From: an uncultured Oscillospiraceae bacterium
GTDB lineage: Bacteria > Bacillota > Clostridia > Oscillospirales > Ruminococcaceae
Assembly (NCBI GenBank): GCA_902489475.1
Contig: CABUAH010000010.1
Span: 1-40,418, forward strand
Length of the DNA: 40,418 nt
Reading direction: 5' to 3'
A program made the position numbers and the translations under genes. This document shows positions 20,791-29,018 of the stretch, one piece after another; the stretch's first letter is position 1, and each line of letters opens with the position of its first letter. The notes beneath the pieces were generated by a model that was given only the letters and a program-made list of their open reading frames with translations, was not told where the DNA came from and did not search any database.

Positions 20791-22140
20791 ATGGGATTAA
20801 TTAAAATGGCGGTTCAGTCGGTAAGTACTAATCTTAAGGATCAGGTAGTTGACTATTTTCGCTGTGACGGAATGACACAGGAGCATATGTCTATTCCTGC
20901 AACAAAGATCGTAAGAGGTTCTGCGGTCAACAATGCAAGTGACCTTGTAATCACAAACGGTTCTGTGTTTGACGTTGCTATAGGACAGGCGGCAGTTTTG
21001 GTCGAAAACGGAAAGGTTCATGATTTTGTCATTGCCGACACCGAGCAGACAACAGGTCAGTATAAATATGACTCAACTGTCGAGCCTTCACTGCTTGGCG
21101 GAGGGTTTAAAGATTTTATACCAATGCTTAAAAATATCGGACATCGTTTTACTGCCGGCGGACAGTCAACAAACACGATGCGACTTGTTTACATAAACAT
21201 CAAGCCGCTGACTGACAACCCTGTTGGATTCGGAAACATACCTTTCAGGGACGGAGAAACAAGAATTACCGTAAATGCACAGGGACATGGTGCGTTTGAA
21301 TTCCAGATCAAAAATCCAATTGCATTTTATGAGAATGTAATTATGAATCCTGATAAAGCTCTGACAAGAACAAGTGAGGACGGAACAAAAATTATCTCAA
21401 TGATGAAAAATGAGATGAAGCCGAAGTTTCAGATCGCTCTTACACAGATTTCATCAAAGATGATCCCATATGATCAGATAGGGGCATATCCCGACGAGCT
21501 TGCAGCCGAGATGAACAAACAGCTTGAACAGCAGTGGCTTGAGAAGAGAGGTATTGTTTTAACGAGCCTTGCTATTGAACTTAACATCGACGATGAGAGC
21601 AAGGATAAGATTTCTAAATTCCAGGAGGCTGCAGCAGCACAGAACAACGGACTTCTCTATGCTATGGATAGAATGAGCATAAACAAAGCAAGAGAAACCG
21701 CAGCAGGAAACGAGGGCGGAGCAATGGCAGGCTTTATGGGCATGGGCATGGCAGGAGGAGCTATGAGCCAGCCTATGACAGCACCTGACGGAAATCAGCC
21801 TCAAGGAGGTTCTATGGCGGCAGTTCAAAATGCACAGACGGAAGCTGCAGCTTCTTCGCCTGCTGCAGACGAAGGCTGGAGTTGTGAATGTGGAAATAAA
21901 GGCAACAAGGGAAATTTCTGCGCTGAATGCGGAAAGCCAAAACCAAAGGACGGCTGGACTTGCGAGTGCGGAACTGTCAATAAGGGCAAATTCTGTACGG
22001 AATGCGGAAAACCGAAGCCGCAGGGAGCGCTTCTTTATAAATGTGACAAGTGCGGTTGGGAGCCTGAAGATCCGAAGAATCCTCCGAAGTTCTGCCCTCA
22101 GTGCGGCGATCCGTTTGGCGGCGAGGATATTGTTAAGTAA
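20791..22140 (+). CDS. SPFH-domain protein with C-terminal zinc ribbons (YdjI-like)
   Basis: The product has 449 residues. An N-terminal half typical of the virion-core/YdjI branch of SPFH proteins (FRCDGMTQEHMSIPATKI, about 20-260) leads to an alanine-rich helical stretch, a Gly/Met-rich linker (about 305-360) and three zinc-binding segments. Those are CECGNKGNKGNFCAECG, CECGTVNKGKFCTECG and CDKCGW with CPQCG. SPFH proteins form membrane-bound oligomeric scaffolds; YdjI works with PspA in envelope stress in B. subtilis. No signal peptide is present. It is the last gene of the cluster, facing the minus-strand rlmH across a shared terminator. Confidence 0.87.
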   Translation: MGLIKMAVQSVSTNLKDQVVDYFRCDGMTQEHMSIPATKIVRGSAVNNASDLVITNGSVFDVAIGQAAVLVENGKVHDFVIADTEQTTGQYKYDSTVEPSLLGGGFKDFIPMLKNIGHRFTAGGQSTNTMRLVYINIKPLTDNPVGFGNIPFRDGETRITVNAQGHGAFEFQIKNPIAFYENVIMNPDKALTRTSEDGTKIISMMKNEMKPKFQIALTQISSKMIPYDQIGAYPDELAAEMNKQLEQQWLEKRGIVLTSLAIELNIDDESKDKISKFQEAAAAQNNGLLYAMDRMSINKARETAAGNEGGAMAGFMGMGMAGGAMSQPMTAPDGNQPQGGSMAAVQNAQTEAAASSPAADEGWSCECGNKGNKGNFCAECGKPKPKDGWTCECGTVNKGKFCTECGKPKPQGALLYKCDKCGWEPEDPKNPPKFCPQCGDPFGGEDIVK

Positions 22141-22225
22141 AGACATAACAAAGATTATAGGAAGTTTTATCGGGCATAGGATTGCTCTAAACTTCAAAGC
22201 TCTGAAATAATTATGCAGTAAGTCA

Positions 22226-22262
22226 AAAACGGTCATCTTGTTAAAATCAAGATGACCGTTTT
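22226..22262. terminator. Bidirectional terminator between the SPFH gene and rlmH
   Basis: AAAACGGTCATCTTG (22226-22240) pairs perfectly over 15 bases with its complement at 22248-22262, around a 7-base loop. Genes on both strands run toward it. Confidence 0.92.
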
Positions 22263-22278
22263 GCTATAAGCAGACTTT

Positions 22279-22761
22279 CTATTTATGATATTTTTTGTTA
22301 TTAATAATTGAAAACGCTCTGTAGATCTGTTCTAAAAGCATTACTCTGGCAAGATGATGAGGCAATGTCATTTTTGACATTGAAAGCTTAAAGTCGGATT
22401 TTCTTTTCACTTGTTCGCAAAGTCCGAACGATGAACCGATTATAAAGTTGATGACAGATATTCCGTCAAGGGATATATCTTTTATTTTGTCTGAAAGCTC
22501 TGTTGAAGAAAGCTCACGTCCCTCTATGCACATAGAGAATGTATAGCTTCTTGGATTTATCAAAGACAAAATCTGTTTGCCCTCTGCATCTAATCCGATT
22601 TCAATTTCTTTATCGGAAGGTTTGTCCGAAATTTTGTACTCTCCAAGTTCGGTTATATTTATTTTGCAATACGCACCAAGCCGTTTTTGATACTCGGCAC
22701 AGGCATCTTTAAGATACTTTTCCTTTAGCTTACCTACGGTAATGAGGTTTATTTCTATCAT
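22279..22761 (-). CDS. rlmH: 23S rRNA pseudouridine-1915 N3-methyltransferase RlmH
   Basis: This is a SPOUT-fold methyltransferase acting on the assembled 70S ribosome. The 160 residues carry the knot signature FIIGSSFGL (usually IGGS or IGGP), LPHHLARVMLLEQIYRAF and the terminal YHK, all diagnostic. Its ATG overlaps the stop of the upstream MBL gene by four bases, so the two are co-translated. The rlmH-walJ association is common in Firmicutes. Confidence 0.95.
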   Translation of the reverse strand: MIEINLITVGKLKEKYLKDACAEYQKRLGAYCKINITELGEYKISDKPSDKEIEIGLDAEGKQILSLINPRSYTFSMCIEGRELSSTELSDKIKDISLDGISVINFIIGSSFGLCEQVKRKSDFKLSMSKMTLPHHLARVMLLEQIYRAFSIINNKKYHK

Positions 22762-23543
22762 ATTTTCACCTCTTCGCAGGGTTCGTTTGCAGGCGCCACA
22801 AAAAGCTTGTAATCATTTTGCGGAACACAGCAAAGCGTTGCTTCAACTGCTTGCCGTGCGACATACGGAGTGTTGTTTTCCTGACTTAAATGTCCTAGAA
22901 TGATTTGTTCCGTTCCGTTTTGAATGAGAATTTCAAGCTCTTTGGCGCAGCTTACGTTTGACAGATGACCGTGATTTGACCTTATCCTCTGTTTAAGATG
23001 ATAAGGGTATCGTCCGTTTTCAAGCATTTTTTCATCGTAGTTTGCCTCGATAAGACAAACGGATGCTCCGAGAAGATTGTTATGTACCTCGTTTGTTACC
23101 TCACCGAGATCGGTGCAGGTAGTTATTATTTTTCCCTCAGGATTTTCTATTCTAAAGCCGAAGCTTTCCCTTGAATCATGCGGAGTCTTAAATGGGTGTA
23201 TTTTAAAATCGCCAACGCAAAAGTGTTCAACTGACGAAAATACATTAATAACACTGGTCGGAGAAACGAGATCATTTTGAGCCAGATATTCCGCTGTTTT
23301 TAAACCTGTAAAAATAGGTGTGTTGTATTTCTTTGTGAAGTTCAAAAGACCTTTTATGTGGTCTGAATGTTCGTGAGTAATTAAGATACCCGAAACATTT
23401 TCCGGAGAAATGTCAATGCTGTTAAGCGCTTCGGATAAGCGTTTGCAGCTTACTCCTGCATCTATTAAAATTCCGCTTTTTGCTCCGCCGAGAAAGGTTG
23501 AGTTGCCGGAGCTTGAAGAATAAAGCGGACATATTCTGGACAT
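22758..23543 (-). CDS. walJ: MBL-fold metallo-hydrolase, WalJ/YycJ family
   Basis: WalJ-like proteins are metallo-beta-lactamase-fold hydrolases linked to cell-wall metabolism and DNA processing. The product opens MSRICPLYSSSSGNST and carries the metal motif THEHSDHIKGL (HxHxDH), FKTPHDS, EANYD and SNHGHLSN. I chose the ATG at 23543 with AGGTGG just upstream; a longer in-frame reading to 23582 would run into the murA terminator. The length is 261 residues. The regulator genes walRK are not in the window. Confidence 0.88.
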   Translation of the reverse strand: MSRICPLYSSSSGNSTFLGGAKSGILIDAGVSCKRLSEALNSIDISPENVSGILITHEHSDHIKGLLNFTKKYNTPIFTGLKTAEYLAQNDLVSPTSVINVFSSVEHFCVGDFKIHPFKTPHDSRESFGFRIENPEGKIITTCTDLGEVTNEVHNNLLGASVCLIEANYDEKMLENGRYPYHLKQRIRSNHGHLSNVSCAKELEILIQNGTEQIILGHLSQENNTPYVARQAVEATLCCVPQNDYKLFVAPANEPCEEVKI

Positions 23544-23563
23544 AATACCACCTGCTTTAAAAA

Positions 23564-23597
23564 TAAAAGGCGGAAAGCACATTTAAGCCGCCGCCTT
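23564..23597 (-). terminator. Terminator after murA
   Basis: On the minus strand AAGGCGG (23597-23591) pairs with CCGCCTT (23573-23567), followed by TTATT. The loop is 17 bases. It sits between murA and walJ, so walJ may depend on partial read-through. Confidence 0.65.
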
Positions 23598-23614
23598 GAA
23601 TATTCAAATTTTAT

Positions 23615-24907
23615 TTATCCCGTAATTGCCTGAACATTTGAATCGGGATAGTATCTTTTTACCATATCCCCACCAAGGGCACGAACCTTAGCGTCTATAT
23701 TTTCATAACCTCTTTCAATATGGTAAATATCATCAATGATTGTTTCACCGTCAGCAGCAAGTCCTGCAATTATCATGGCGGCACCTGCTCTTAAATCGGT
23801 TGCCTTGACGGGTGCTCCGGTAAGATGACCGACTCCCTGAATTATCGCAACCTTTCCGTCTACTAAAATATCAGCACCCATTCGTCTTAATTCAGCGACA
23901 TATCTAAAACGATTTTCAAAAATGTCGTCAGTAACAATGCTTGTACCTTCAGCAAGAGTTAAAAGGGTAGAGAGCTGAGGCTGCATATCTGTCGGAAATC
24001 CCGGATGGGGCATTGTTCTTAAACTTGTCTTTGAAAACTTAGTATCCGGTTTAACATAAACTCTTACGCTTTCGTCAAATTCATCAACGCAAGCGCCTAT
24101 TTTGCGAAGCTTTGCAGTGATTGATTCCAAGTGTTTCGGAATGACATTCTTGATCAGTACATCGCCTCTTGTTGCCGCTGCCATAACCATGTATGTTCCG
24201 GCTTCAATCTGATCGGGAATAATTGCATATGTGATTCCCTTCAGGTAGTTAACTCCACGGATTTTAATAACATCCGTTCCTGCGCCTCTTATGTCAGCTC
24301 CCATGGAGTTTAAGAAGTTAGCAAGATCTACTATGTGAGGTTCTTTTGCGGCATTTTCGATTACTGTAAGACCTTTTGCCTTTACTCCTGCAAAGATAGC
24401 GTTTATGGTAGCACCAACAGTTATAAAATCAAAATACACATTACCGCCGTAAAGCTCATCACATCTAACGTGTACTGTTCCGGCGTGCATATCGTCCATA
24501 GCTCCTAAAGATCTAAAAGCCTTGAGGTGCTGGTCGATCGGTCTATCACCTAAGTCGCATCCGCCCGGCATAGGGACGTATGCTTCATGAAATCTTCCTA
24601 AAAGAGTTCCTAAAAAATAGCTTGAAGCACGCATGCTTCTCGCAAGTTCATACGGAACTACCGGGTTTTTAATTCCTGATGTATCAAAAGAAACTACATT
24701 TTTTCCTGTAACCTGAACCTTCGCACCCATCTCACGAAGGATTTTCAAGCATATTGAGATATCGCTTATCTCCGGTACGTTTTCCAAAACGCAAGGCTCA
24801 TCACAAAGAATAGTTGCTGCAACGATAGCAACAGCCGCATTTTTAGCTCCGCTTATGATAACCTCGCCGTTTAGGGGTTTGCCCCCTTTAATAACATACT
24901 TATCCAT
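23615..24907 (-). CDS. murA: UDP-N-acetylglucosamine 1-carboxyvinyltransferase
   Basis: It adds enolpyruvate from PEP to UDP-GlcNAc, the first committed step of peptidoglycan synthesis. The 430 residues show the start IKGGKPLNGEVIISGAKNAA (catalytic Lys/Asn), the active-site loop MPGGCDLGDRPID with the Cys that PEP and fosfomycin attack, and PHPGFPTDMQPQ. The Cys form predicts fosfomycin sensitivity of this copy. I take ATG 24907 (AAGGGG upstream) rather than the adjacent GTG at 24910. Many Firmicutes carry two murA copies; which one this is cannot be told. Confidence 0.96.
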   Translation of the reverse strand: MDKYVIKGGKPLNGEVIISGAKNAAVAIVAATILCDEPCVLENVPEISDISICLKILREMGAKVQVTGKNVVSFDTSGIKNPVVPYELARSMRASSYFLGTLLGRFHEAYVPMPGGCDLGDRPIDQHLKAFRSLGAMDDMHAGTVHVRCDELYGGNVYFDFITVGATINAIFAGVKAKGLTVIENAAKEPHIVDLANFLNSMGADIRGAGTDVIKIRGVNYLKGITYAIIPDQIEAGTYMVMAAATRGDVLIKNVIPKHLESITAKLRKIGACVDEFDESVRVYVKPDTKFSKTSLRTMPHPGFPTDMQPQLSTLLTLAEGTSIVTDDIFENRFRYVAELRRMGADILVDGKVAIIQGVGHLTGAPVKATDLRAGAAMIIAGLAADGETIIDDIYHIERGYENIDAKVRALGGDMVKRYYPDSNVQAITG

Positions 24908-24989
24908 CACTAAGCCCCTTATAAGTCATTTTGTTGTCTTTCTCTCTCGTTTATATTTACACTGTTATTTTCAATCTCTATAATTTAGT

Positions 24990-25018
24990 ATTATACTCCG
25001 TTTTTAGTATTAAATCAA
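24990..25018 (-). promoter_or_regulatory. Sigma-A promoter of murA
   Basis: On the minus strand TTGATT (25018-25013) is followed after 17 bases by a perfect TATAAT (24995-24990), giving a leader of about 75 bases before the murA start. Confidence 0.75.
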
Positions 25019-25322
25019 ACGTTTTGGGATTTTTCTACTATTTAAATAGAAATCAATAGAATAAGACCCAATATTTTTACATGTGCATTAATACGTTTGA
25101 CTGAAAAACAAAGTAATACAAGATGCATATATCTATATCTTGTGCATTTTACACTTGTATACACTACATTTTATCATATATATCAGAAAAAATCAAGGCT
25201 TTTTGTAAAATCTGATGATAAAACTGTTAATTTGTTCTTAAAAGTAATAAAAAATGGTTTATTGTCAGAAAATCAAAACCATTGAAGGCACCAAAAACAG
25301 TGCGTTGAAGAAAACGATTTTC
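25019..25322. other. AT-rich divergent intergenic region
   Basis: This is the middle of a 470-base gap between divergent transcription units. It is strongly AT-rich. The only structure I see is a dyad ACAAGAT (25118-25124) and ATCTTGT (25137-25143). An open frame at 25097-25285 has no ribosome-binding site and no recognisable content, so I do not call it a gene. Confidence 0.5.
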
Positions 25323-25351
25323 TTGACTAAAAACAGCCTAAGTGTTAATAT
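25323..25351 (+). promoter_or_regulatory. Promoter of the NusG-domain-II / Gx transporter pair
   Basis: TTGACT (25323-25328) is followed after 17 bases by TAATAT (25346-25351), 31 bases before the start codon at 25382. Confidence 0.7.
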
Positions 25352-25381
25352 AGTTTTAAGAGATTTGCGGACGGTGATTTG

Positions 25382-25738
25382 ATGCTAAAGACATATAGAT
25401 TTTGGATCGTTTTATTTGCAGTGATAGCAGCAGTTTCTTTAGGCGCAATTATTTTTCAGAATAGAAAAAGCGGAGAAAAAGTTCTTATATACCACAAGAA
25501 CGAGCTTGTGTATGAAATGGATCTTAGCAATGACGAAGTTAAACAATTTGCGTTTGATGAGGGAGTAAATGTGGTTGAGGTAAAGGACGGCAAGGTTTTC
25601 GTTAAAAGTGCCGACTGTAAGAATCAAATTTGTGTTAACAGCAAGCCGATAGACACCGCCGGTTCGGTTATAGTTTGCGTTCCTCACAGCTTTACAGTAA
25701 AAGTTTCGGGAGATTCCGAAGATGATATATATATTTAG
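25382..25738 (+). CDS. NusG domain II-containing membrane-anchored protein
   Basis: The product has 118 residues, with an N-terminal transmembrane helix (about 6-25) followed by an outside domain of the NusG_II type (PF07009) with VVEVKDGKVFVKSADC, CKNQICVN and IVCVPHSFTV. The CxxxxC pair (ADCKNQIC) and a third Cys are typical. In Clostridia these genes regularly precede a Gx transporter, as here, and are often near FMN-transfer or Rnf genes. Function is unknown. I use ATG 25382 rather than the adjoining TTG at 25379 because the GGTGA site needs the spacing. Confidence 0.85.
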   Translation: MLKTYRFWIVLFAVIAAVSLGAIIFQNRKSGEKVLIYHKNELVYEMDLSNDEVKQFAFDEGVNVVEVKDGKVFVKSADCKNQICVNSKPIDTAGSVIVCVPHSFTVKVSGDSEDDIYI

Positions 25739-25746
25739 AGGTGTAT

Positions 25747-26259
25747 ATGAATTATAAAAGATTTTGTCTTGCGGCATTGTTTTTGGCGCTTTCTATTGCG
25801 ATTTATACGCTTGAAAGCTTCATACCGCCGATAGGGATTCCGGGTGCTAAGCTTGGACTTTCAAATATAGTAACGCTCATGGCTCTTTTATATCTTGGAG
25901 TGCGAATGAGCGCCTGTGTTTTGATTTTAAGAATTTTAATTACCTCGCTTTTTTCAGGGACAGTAATAAGCTTTATGTTTTCACTTTTGGGCGGCATTTT
26001 TGCATTTGCCGTAATGAGCGTTATGATAAATCTTTTACCTAACAAGCTTATTTGGGCGTCATCTGTAATGGGCGCATTATTTCACAATTTCGGTCAGCTT
26101 ACAGCCGCAGCAATTCTAATAGATAACATAAGCATTATGTATTATCTGCCGATTTTAACCGTTTCGGCGATTGTTACAGGTTTATTTACCGGATTTGCAG
26201 CACAGCTTACCGATAACAGGCTTGGAAAGATAATTAAAACAAGGTTTCACCTGCAATAA
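25747..26259 (+). CDS. Gx transporter family protein (Hpre_diP_synt_I)
   Basis: The product has 170 residues with five or six hydrophobic segments and the family pattern FIPPIGIPGAKLGLSNIVTL near residue 27. It was earlier annotated as heptaprenyl diphosphate synthase component I and is now viewed as an ECF-S-like membrane transporter. The substrate is unknown; the partner may be the EcfAAT module encoded 5 kb downstream, which is inference. ATG 25747 has AGAGGTG upstream at 25737-25743, so the GTG at 25741 is part of the ribosome-binding site. Confidence 0.85.
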   Translation: MNYKRFCLAALFLALSIAIYTLESFIPPIGIPGAKLGLSNIVTLMALLYLGVRMSACVLILRILITSLFSGTVISFMFSLLGGIFAFAVMSVMINLLPNKLIWASSVMGALFHNFGQLTAAAILIDNISIMYYLPILTVSAIVTGLFTGFAAQLTDNRLGKIIKTRFHLQ

Positions 26260-26283
26260 AACAGGTGTTGCCTTTTTTGTTTT
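26241..26283 (+). terminator. Terminator after the Gx transporter gene
   Basis: CACCTG (26248-26253) pairs with CAGGTG (26262-26267) and AAGG (26241-26244) with CCTT (26271-26274), followed by a TTTTTTGTTTTT run. The stop codon lies in the loop. Confidence 0.8.
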
Positions 26284-26298
26284 TAGAGGAGTCAAAAC

Positions 26299-26327
26299 TT
26301 GATTTTTTTGCGCTTGTGTGTTAGAAT
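26299..26327 (+). promoter_or_regulatory. Promoter of ruvC-ruvA
   Basis: TTGATT (26299-26304) and TAGAAT (26322-26327) are 17 bases apart, 40 bases before the ruvC start. I see no evident LexA box next to it. Confidence 0.6.
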
Positions 26328-26366
26328 AACATTATATGTTTTTTGCTGTGATAAGAGGGTGATTTT

Positions 26367-26867
26367 TTGCGGATAATCGGAATAGATCCGGGTTATGCTA
26401 TAGTCGGATTCGGAATTTTGGATTATGACCGTAATGAATTTTCCGTGGTTGATTTCGGAGCTATTACAACACCCGCGGGAGCGCCGTTTGAGTTGCGGCT
26501 AAAATCAATATATGATGATATGTGCGAGATACTCGATACATATAAGCCTGATGAAATGGGAATTGAAAAGCTGTTTTTTAACACTAACCAAAAAACGGGA
26601 ATAGACGTTGCACAAGCAAGGGGAGTTACGTTACTTCCTGCAATCGAGCGTGGTATAAAAATAAGTGAATACACACCGCTTCAGGTAAAACAGTCGGTTG
26701 TGGGTTACGGAAGGGCTGAGAAAAAACAGGTACAAGAGCTTACTCGGTCGATTTTAAAGCTTTCTAAAGTGCCGAAGCCGGATGATACGGCGGACGCTTT
26801 AGCGCTTGCAATTACCCACGGACATTCATCTTTTAACACTCTTAAAAATCTGGAGAAATATTTATGA
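26367..26867 (+). CDS. ruvC: Crossover junction endodeoxyribonuclease RuvC
   Basis: It resolves Holliday junctions as a dimer. The acidic active site is visible: Asp7 in IIGIDPGYA, Glu in GIEKLFF (about 68), and two Asp in PDDTADALALA (about 139-143). The length of 166 residues is normal. The start is TTG, preceded by AGAGGGTGA and required by the family N-terminus. It overlaps ruvA by four bases. Confidence 0.96.
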   Translation: MRIIGIDPGYAIVGFGILDYDRNEFSVVDFGAITTPAGAPFELRLKSIYDDMCEILDTYKPDEMGIEKLFFNTNQKTGIDVAQARGVTLLPAIERGIKISEYTPLQVKQSVVGYGRAEKKQVQELTRSILKLSKVPKPDDTADALALAITHGHSSFNTLKNLEKYL

Positions 26868-27463
26868 TATACAGTATTACAGGAAATGTTTTGCATATCG
26901 GAAGTGATATGGTTGTAATTGAATGCGGCGGAATAGGATATTATATAAACACTACGCTTACAACGATTTCCGAGATAAGCTCTAAGTCGGGTGAGATAAC
27001 ACTTTATACTCATCTTGCAGTAAGAGAGGATGACATTTCTCTTTATGGATTTGCGACATATGACGAGCTAAGCGCATTTAAGATGCTAACCTCCGTTTCG
27101 GGTGTAGGACCGAAAGCAGGACTTGCAATTCTTTCGGTTTTAACTCCTCAAAGCTTTGCACTTGCAGTTGCAACAGGTGATTCAAAGGCTTTTACAAAAG
27201 CCAAGGGAGTAGGTCCTAAGGTTGCTCAAAGAATAACGCTTGAGCTAAAAGATAAGGTGTCGCATGAAACTGAGCTGCTGGGTGACAACTCAGACGTTGA
27301 TTTTCAGACGGACGGATTCCCGAACGCCGAACAGGCGATACTTGCACTTACGACCCTCGGATATTCACAATCTGAAGCAGCGAGCGCAGTTGCGAAGCTT
27401 GATAGAAGCTTGTCTGTTGAGGAGCTTATAAAGGGTGGACTAAGAGTGCTATCGGGAAACTGA
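26864..27463 (+). CDS. ruvA: Holliday junction branch migration subunit RuvA
   Basis: RuvA binds the four-way junction and loads RuvB. The 199 residues have an OB-fold start (YSITGNVLHI), two helix-hairpin-helix motifs (SVSGVGPKAGLAI and KAKGVGPKVAQRI) and the flexible linker with a C-terminal domain that binds RuvB (ILALTTLGYSQSEA). ruvB does not follow but lies 4.9 kb downstream, between ecfA2 and ecfT. Confidence 0.96.
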   Translation: MIYSITGNVLHIGSDMVVIECGGIGYYINTTLTTISEISSKSGEITLYTHLAVREDDISLYGFATYDELSAFKMLTSVSGVGPKAGLAILSVLTPQSFALAVATGDSKAFTKAKGVGPKVAQRITLELKDKVSHETELLGDNSDVDFQTDGFPNAEQAILALTTLGYSQSEAASAVAKLDRSLSVEELIKGGLRVLSGN

Positions 27464-27470
27464 TATTATA

Positions 27471-27575
27471 ACCACGGCAAGATGTCTCCCACCTCTAAGG
27501 CGTCAGGAGGACATCTACGTCTTTCAGTAGGGGCTAACGTCCGTGCTGCTTGTTGAATTAATGGGCAATCCCCCT
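27471..27575 (+). ncRNA. Structured intergenic stretch, candidate non-coding RNA or mobile-element remnant
   Basis: The 196 bases between ruvA and glmM begin with a stretch visibly richer in G and C than its surroundings. AGATGTCTCC (27480-27489) pairs with GGAG-G-ACATCT (27506-27516) with one bulge, around a loop containing CCTCTAAGGCG. CACGG (27473-27477) can pair with CCGTG (27541-27545) to enclose it, and GGGG near 27530 faces CCCCC near 27560. This looks like a folded RNA or the hairpin end of an IS200/IS605-type element, without a transposase. I match it to no family; strand is assumed from the flanking genes. Confidence 0.35.
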
Positions 27576-27607
27576 TATTGAAATTTGACAAAACGTAAAA
27601 CGCTGCT

Positions 27608-27637
27608 TTGGCAGTAAAATAAATATAAAAATATATA
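27608..27637 (+). promoter_or_regulatory. Possible promoter of glmM
   Basis: TTGGCA (27608-27613) and TATATA (27632-27637) are 18 bases apart. A perfect TTGACA also lies at 27585-27590 but has no -10 at a good distance. Tentative. Confidence 0.35.
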
Positions 27638-27659
27638 ACGGGAAGGGACAGACAACAAA

Positions 27660-29015
27660 ATGGGAAGATTATTTGGAACAGACGGAGCGAGAGGCGTAGC
27701 AATTACTGAGCTTACCTGCGAGCTCGCGATGAAAATCGGAAGAGCAGCGGCAATTGTGCTTACTCGTCACTCAAAGAGAGGCAAAGCAAAGATAATAATA
27801 GGCAAGGATACGAGAATTTCAAGCGATGTTTTGGAAGCAGCGCTTGTATCCGGAATTTGCTCTGTCGGAGCAGACGCACATATTTTAGGTGTTATTCCAA
27901 CGCCTGCGGTTGCTGTTTTGGTAAACAAATATGAGGCTGATGCAGGAGTAATGATTTCAGCATCGCACAATTCTGTTGAATTTAACGGAATTAAGCTTTT
28001 TTCAAACGAAGGCTTTAAGCTTCCTGACAGTGTTGAAAACGAAATAGAAAAGCTTATTTTAGACACTCCCGAAGAAATCGAGCTTAAAGACGGAACGGAT
28101 ATAGGAAGAATCGTATATGAGAAAAATGCTGCTTGGGATTATATTCGACATATCATGAAGTCGGTTGACTGCGATTTTAGAGGCATAAAGGTTGCTATTG
28201 ACTGTGCAAACGGTGCATCGAGCGAATGTGCAGTTCATCTGTTTCAAGGACTTGGAGCTTCATGCTATTTTATAAACAATGATCCTGAAGGAACAAATAT
28301 AAACCGTGACTGCGGTTCAACTCATATGGATAATTTAAGAAAGTTTGTTGTTGACAACAAGTGCCATGTTGGACTTGCGTTTGACGGCGACGCTGACAGA
28401 TGTTTGGCAGTAGACGAAAACGGAGATGTAGTTGACGGTGATAAGCTTTTGGCAATTTTCTCAAAATACATGAAAGCCTGCGGTACGCTTAATGCAAACA
28501 CCTGTGTAGTAACCGTTATGACTAACCTCGGCTTTATGAAATATGCTAAGACAGAAAATGTGGTTGTAGCAAGAACCGGTGTAGGCGACAGATATGTTCT
28601 TGAAGAAATGAAAAAAGGAGGATATAACTTAGGTGGAGAACAGTCAGGGCACATTATTCTGCTTGACTATGCTAATACCGGCGACGGAGAGATGACGGGC
28701 GTTAAGCTTTTGGAAATTATGGTCAAAACAAAAAAGAAGCTTTCAGAGCTTGCATCAGTTATGGAAACATATCCGCAGGTGCTTGAGAATGTAACTATAA
28801 AAAGTGAGTATAAGGGTAACTGGCAGACCGACAAGGGTGTTGCAGAGTTTATAGAAATATACAAAGAAAAGCTTGGCGATGACGGAAGAATCTTGGTTAG
28901 AGAATCGGGAACAGAGCCATTGGTAAGAGTAATGCTTGAAGGAAAACATTTGGGCAAAATTACCGAGTATGCGAAAACAATTGCTGAGGCAATAAGCAAA
29001 AGCTTTGGAGAATAA
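27660..29015 (+). CDS. glmM: Phosphoglucosamine mutase
   Basis: It converts glucosamine-6-phosphate (the GlmS product) to glucosamine-1-phosphate. The four phosphohexomutase segments are present: FGTDGARG at the start, the phospho-serine loop MISASHNSVEFNG (Ser near 101), the Mg site FDGDADRC (about 242) and the phosphate-binding RESGTEPLVRV near the end. The length of 451 residues is normal. A GGAAGGGA sequence lies rather far upstream (about 13 bases). The next gene begins 3 bases after the stop, so glmM leads a short operon. Confidence 0.97.
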   Translation: MGRLFGTDGARGVAITELTCELAMKIGRAAAIVLTRHSKRGKAKIIIGKDTRISSDVLEAALVSGICSVGADAHILGVIPTPAVAVLVNKYEADAGVMISASHNSVEFNGIKLFSNEGFKLPDSVENEIEKLILDTPEEIELKDGTDIGRIVYEKNAAWDYIRHIMKSVDCDFRGIKVAIDCANGASSECAVHLFQGLGASCYFINNDPEGTNINRDCGSTHMDNLRKFVVDNKCHVGLAFDGDADRCLAVDENGDVVDGDKLLAIFSKYMKACGTLNANTCVVTVMTNLGFMKYAKTENVVVARTGVGDRYVLEEMKKGGYNLGGEQSGHIILLDYANTGDGEMTGVKLLEIMVKTKKKLSELASVMETYPQVLENVTIKSEYKGNWQTDKGVAEFIEIYKEKLGDDGRILVRESGTEPLVRVMLEGKHLGKITEYAKTIAEAISKSFGE

Positions 29016-29018
29016 CAT

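Noticed and set aside
21559..22236. A 225-codon frame on the minus strand opposite the SPFH gene
   Set aside because: It is antisense to the alanine- and cysteine-rich end of a clear gene, has low-complexity composition and would cross the bidirectional terminator region.
22500..22761. RlmH knot motif IIGSS as a sign of a non-functional enzyme
   Set aside because: One Gly-to-Ser change in a loop where small residues are tolerated; all other family signatures including the C-terminal YHK are intact.
23544..23582. N-terminal extension of the WalJ-like protein
   Set aside because: It would begin within the murA terminator and adds residues not found in the family; the ATG at 23543 has a Shine-Dalgarno site.
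25097..25285. A 62-codon frame in the murA-nusG2 gap
   Set aside because: It has a TTG start without ribosome-binding site, AT-rich random-looking content and no recognisable motif.
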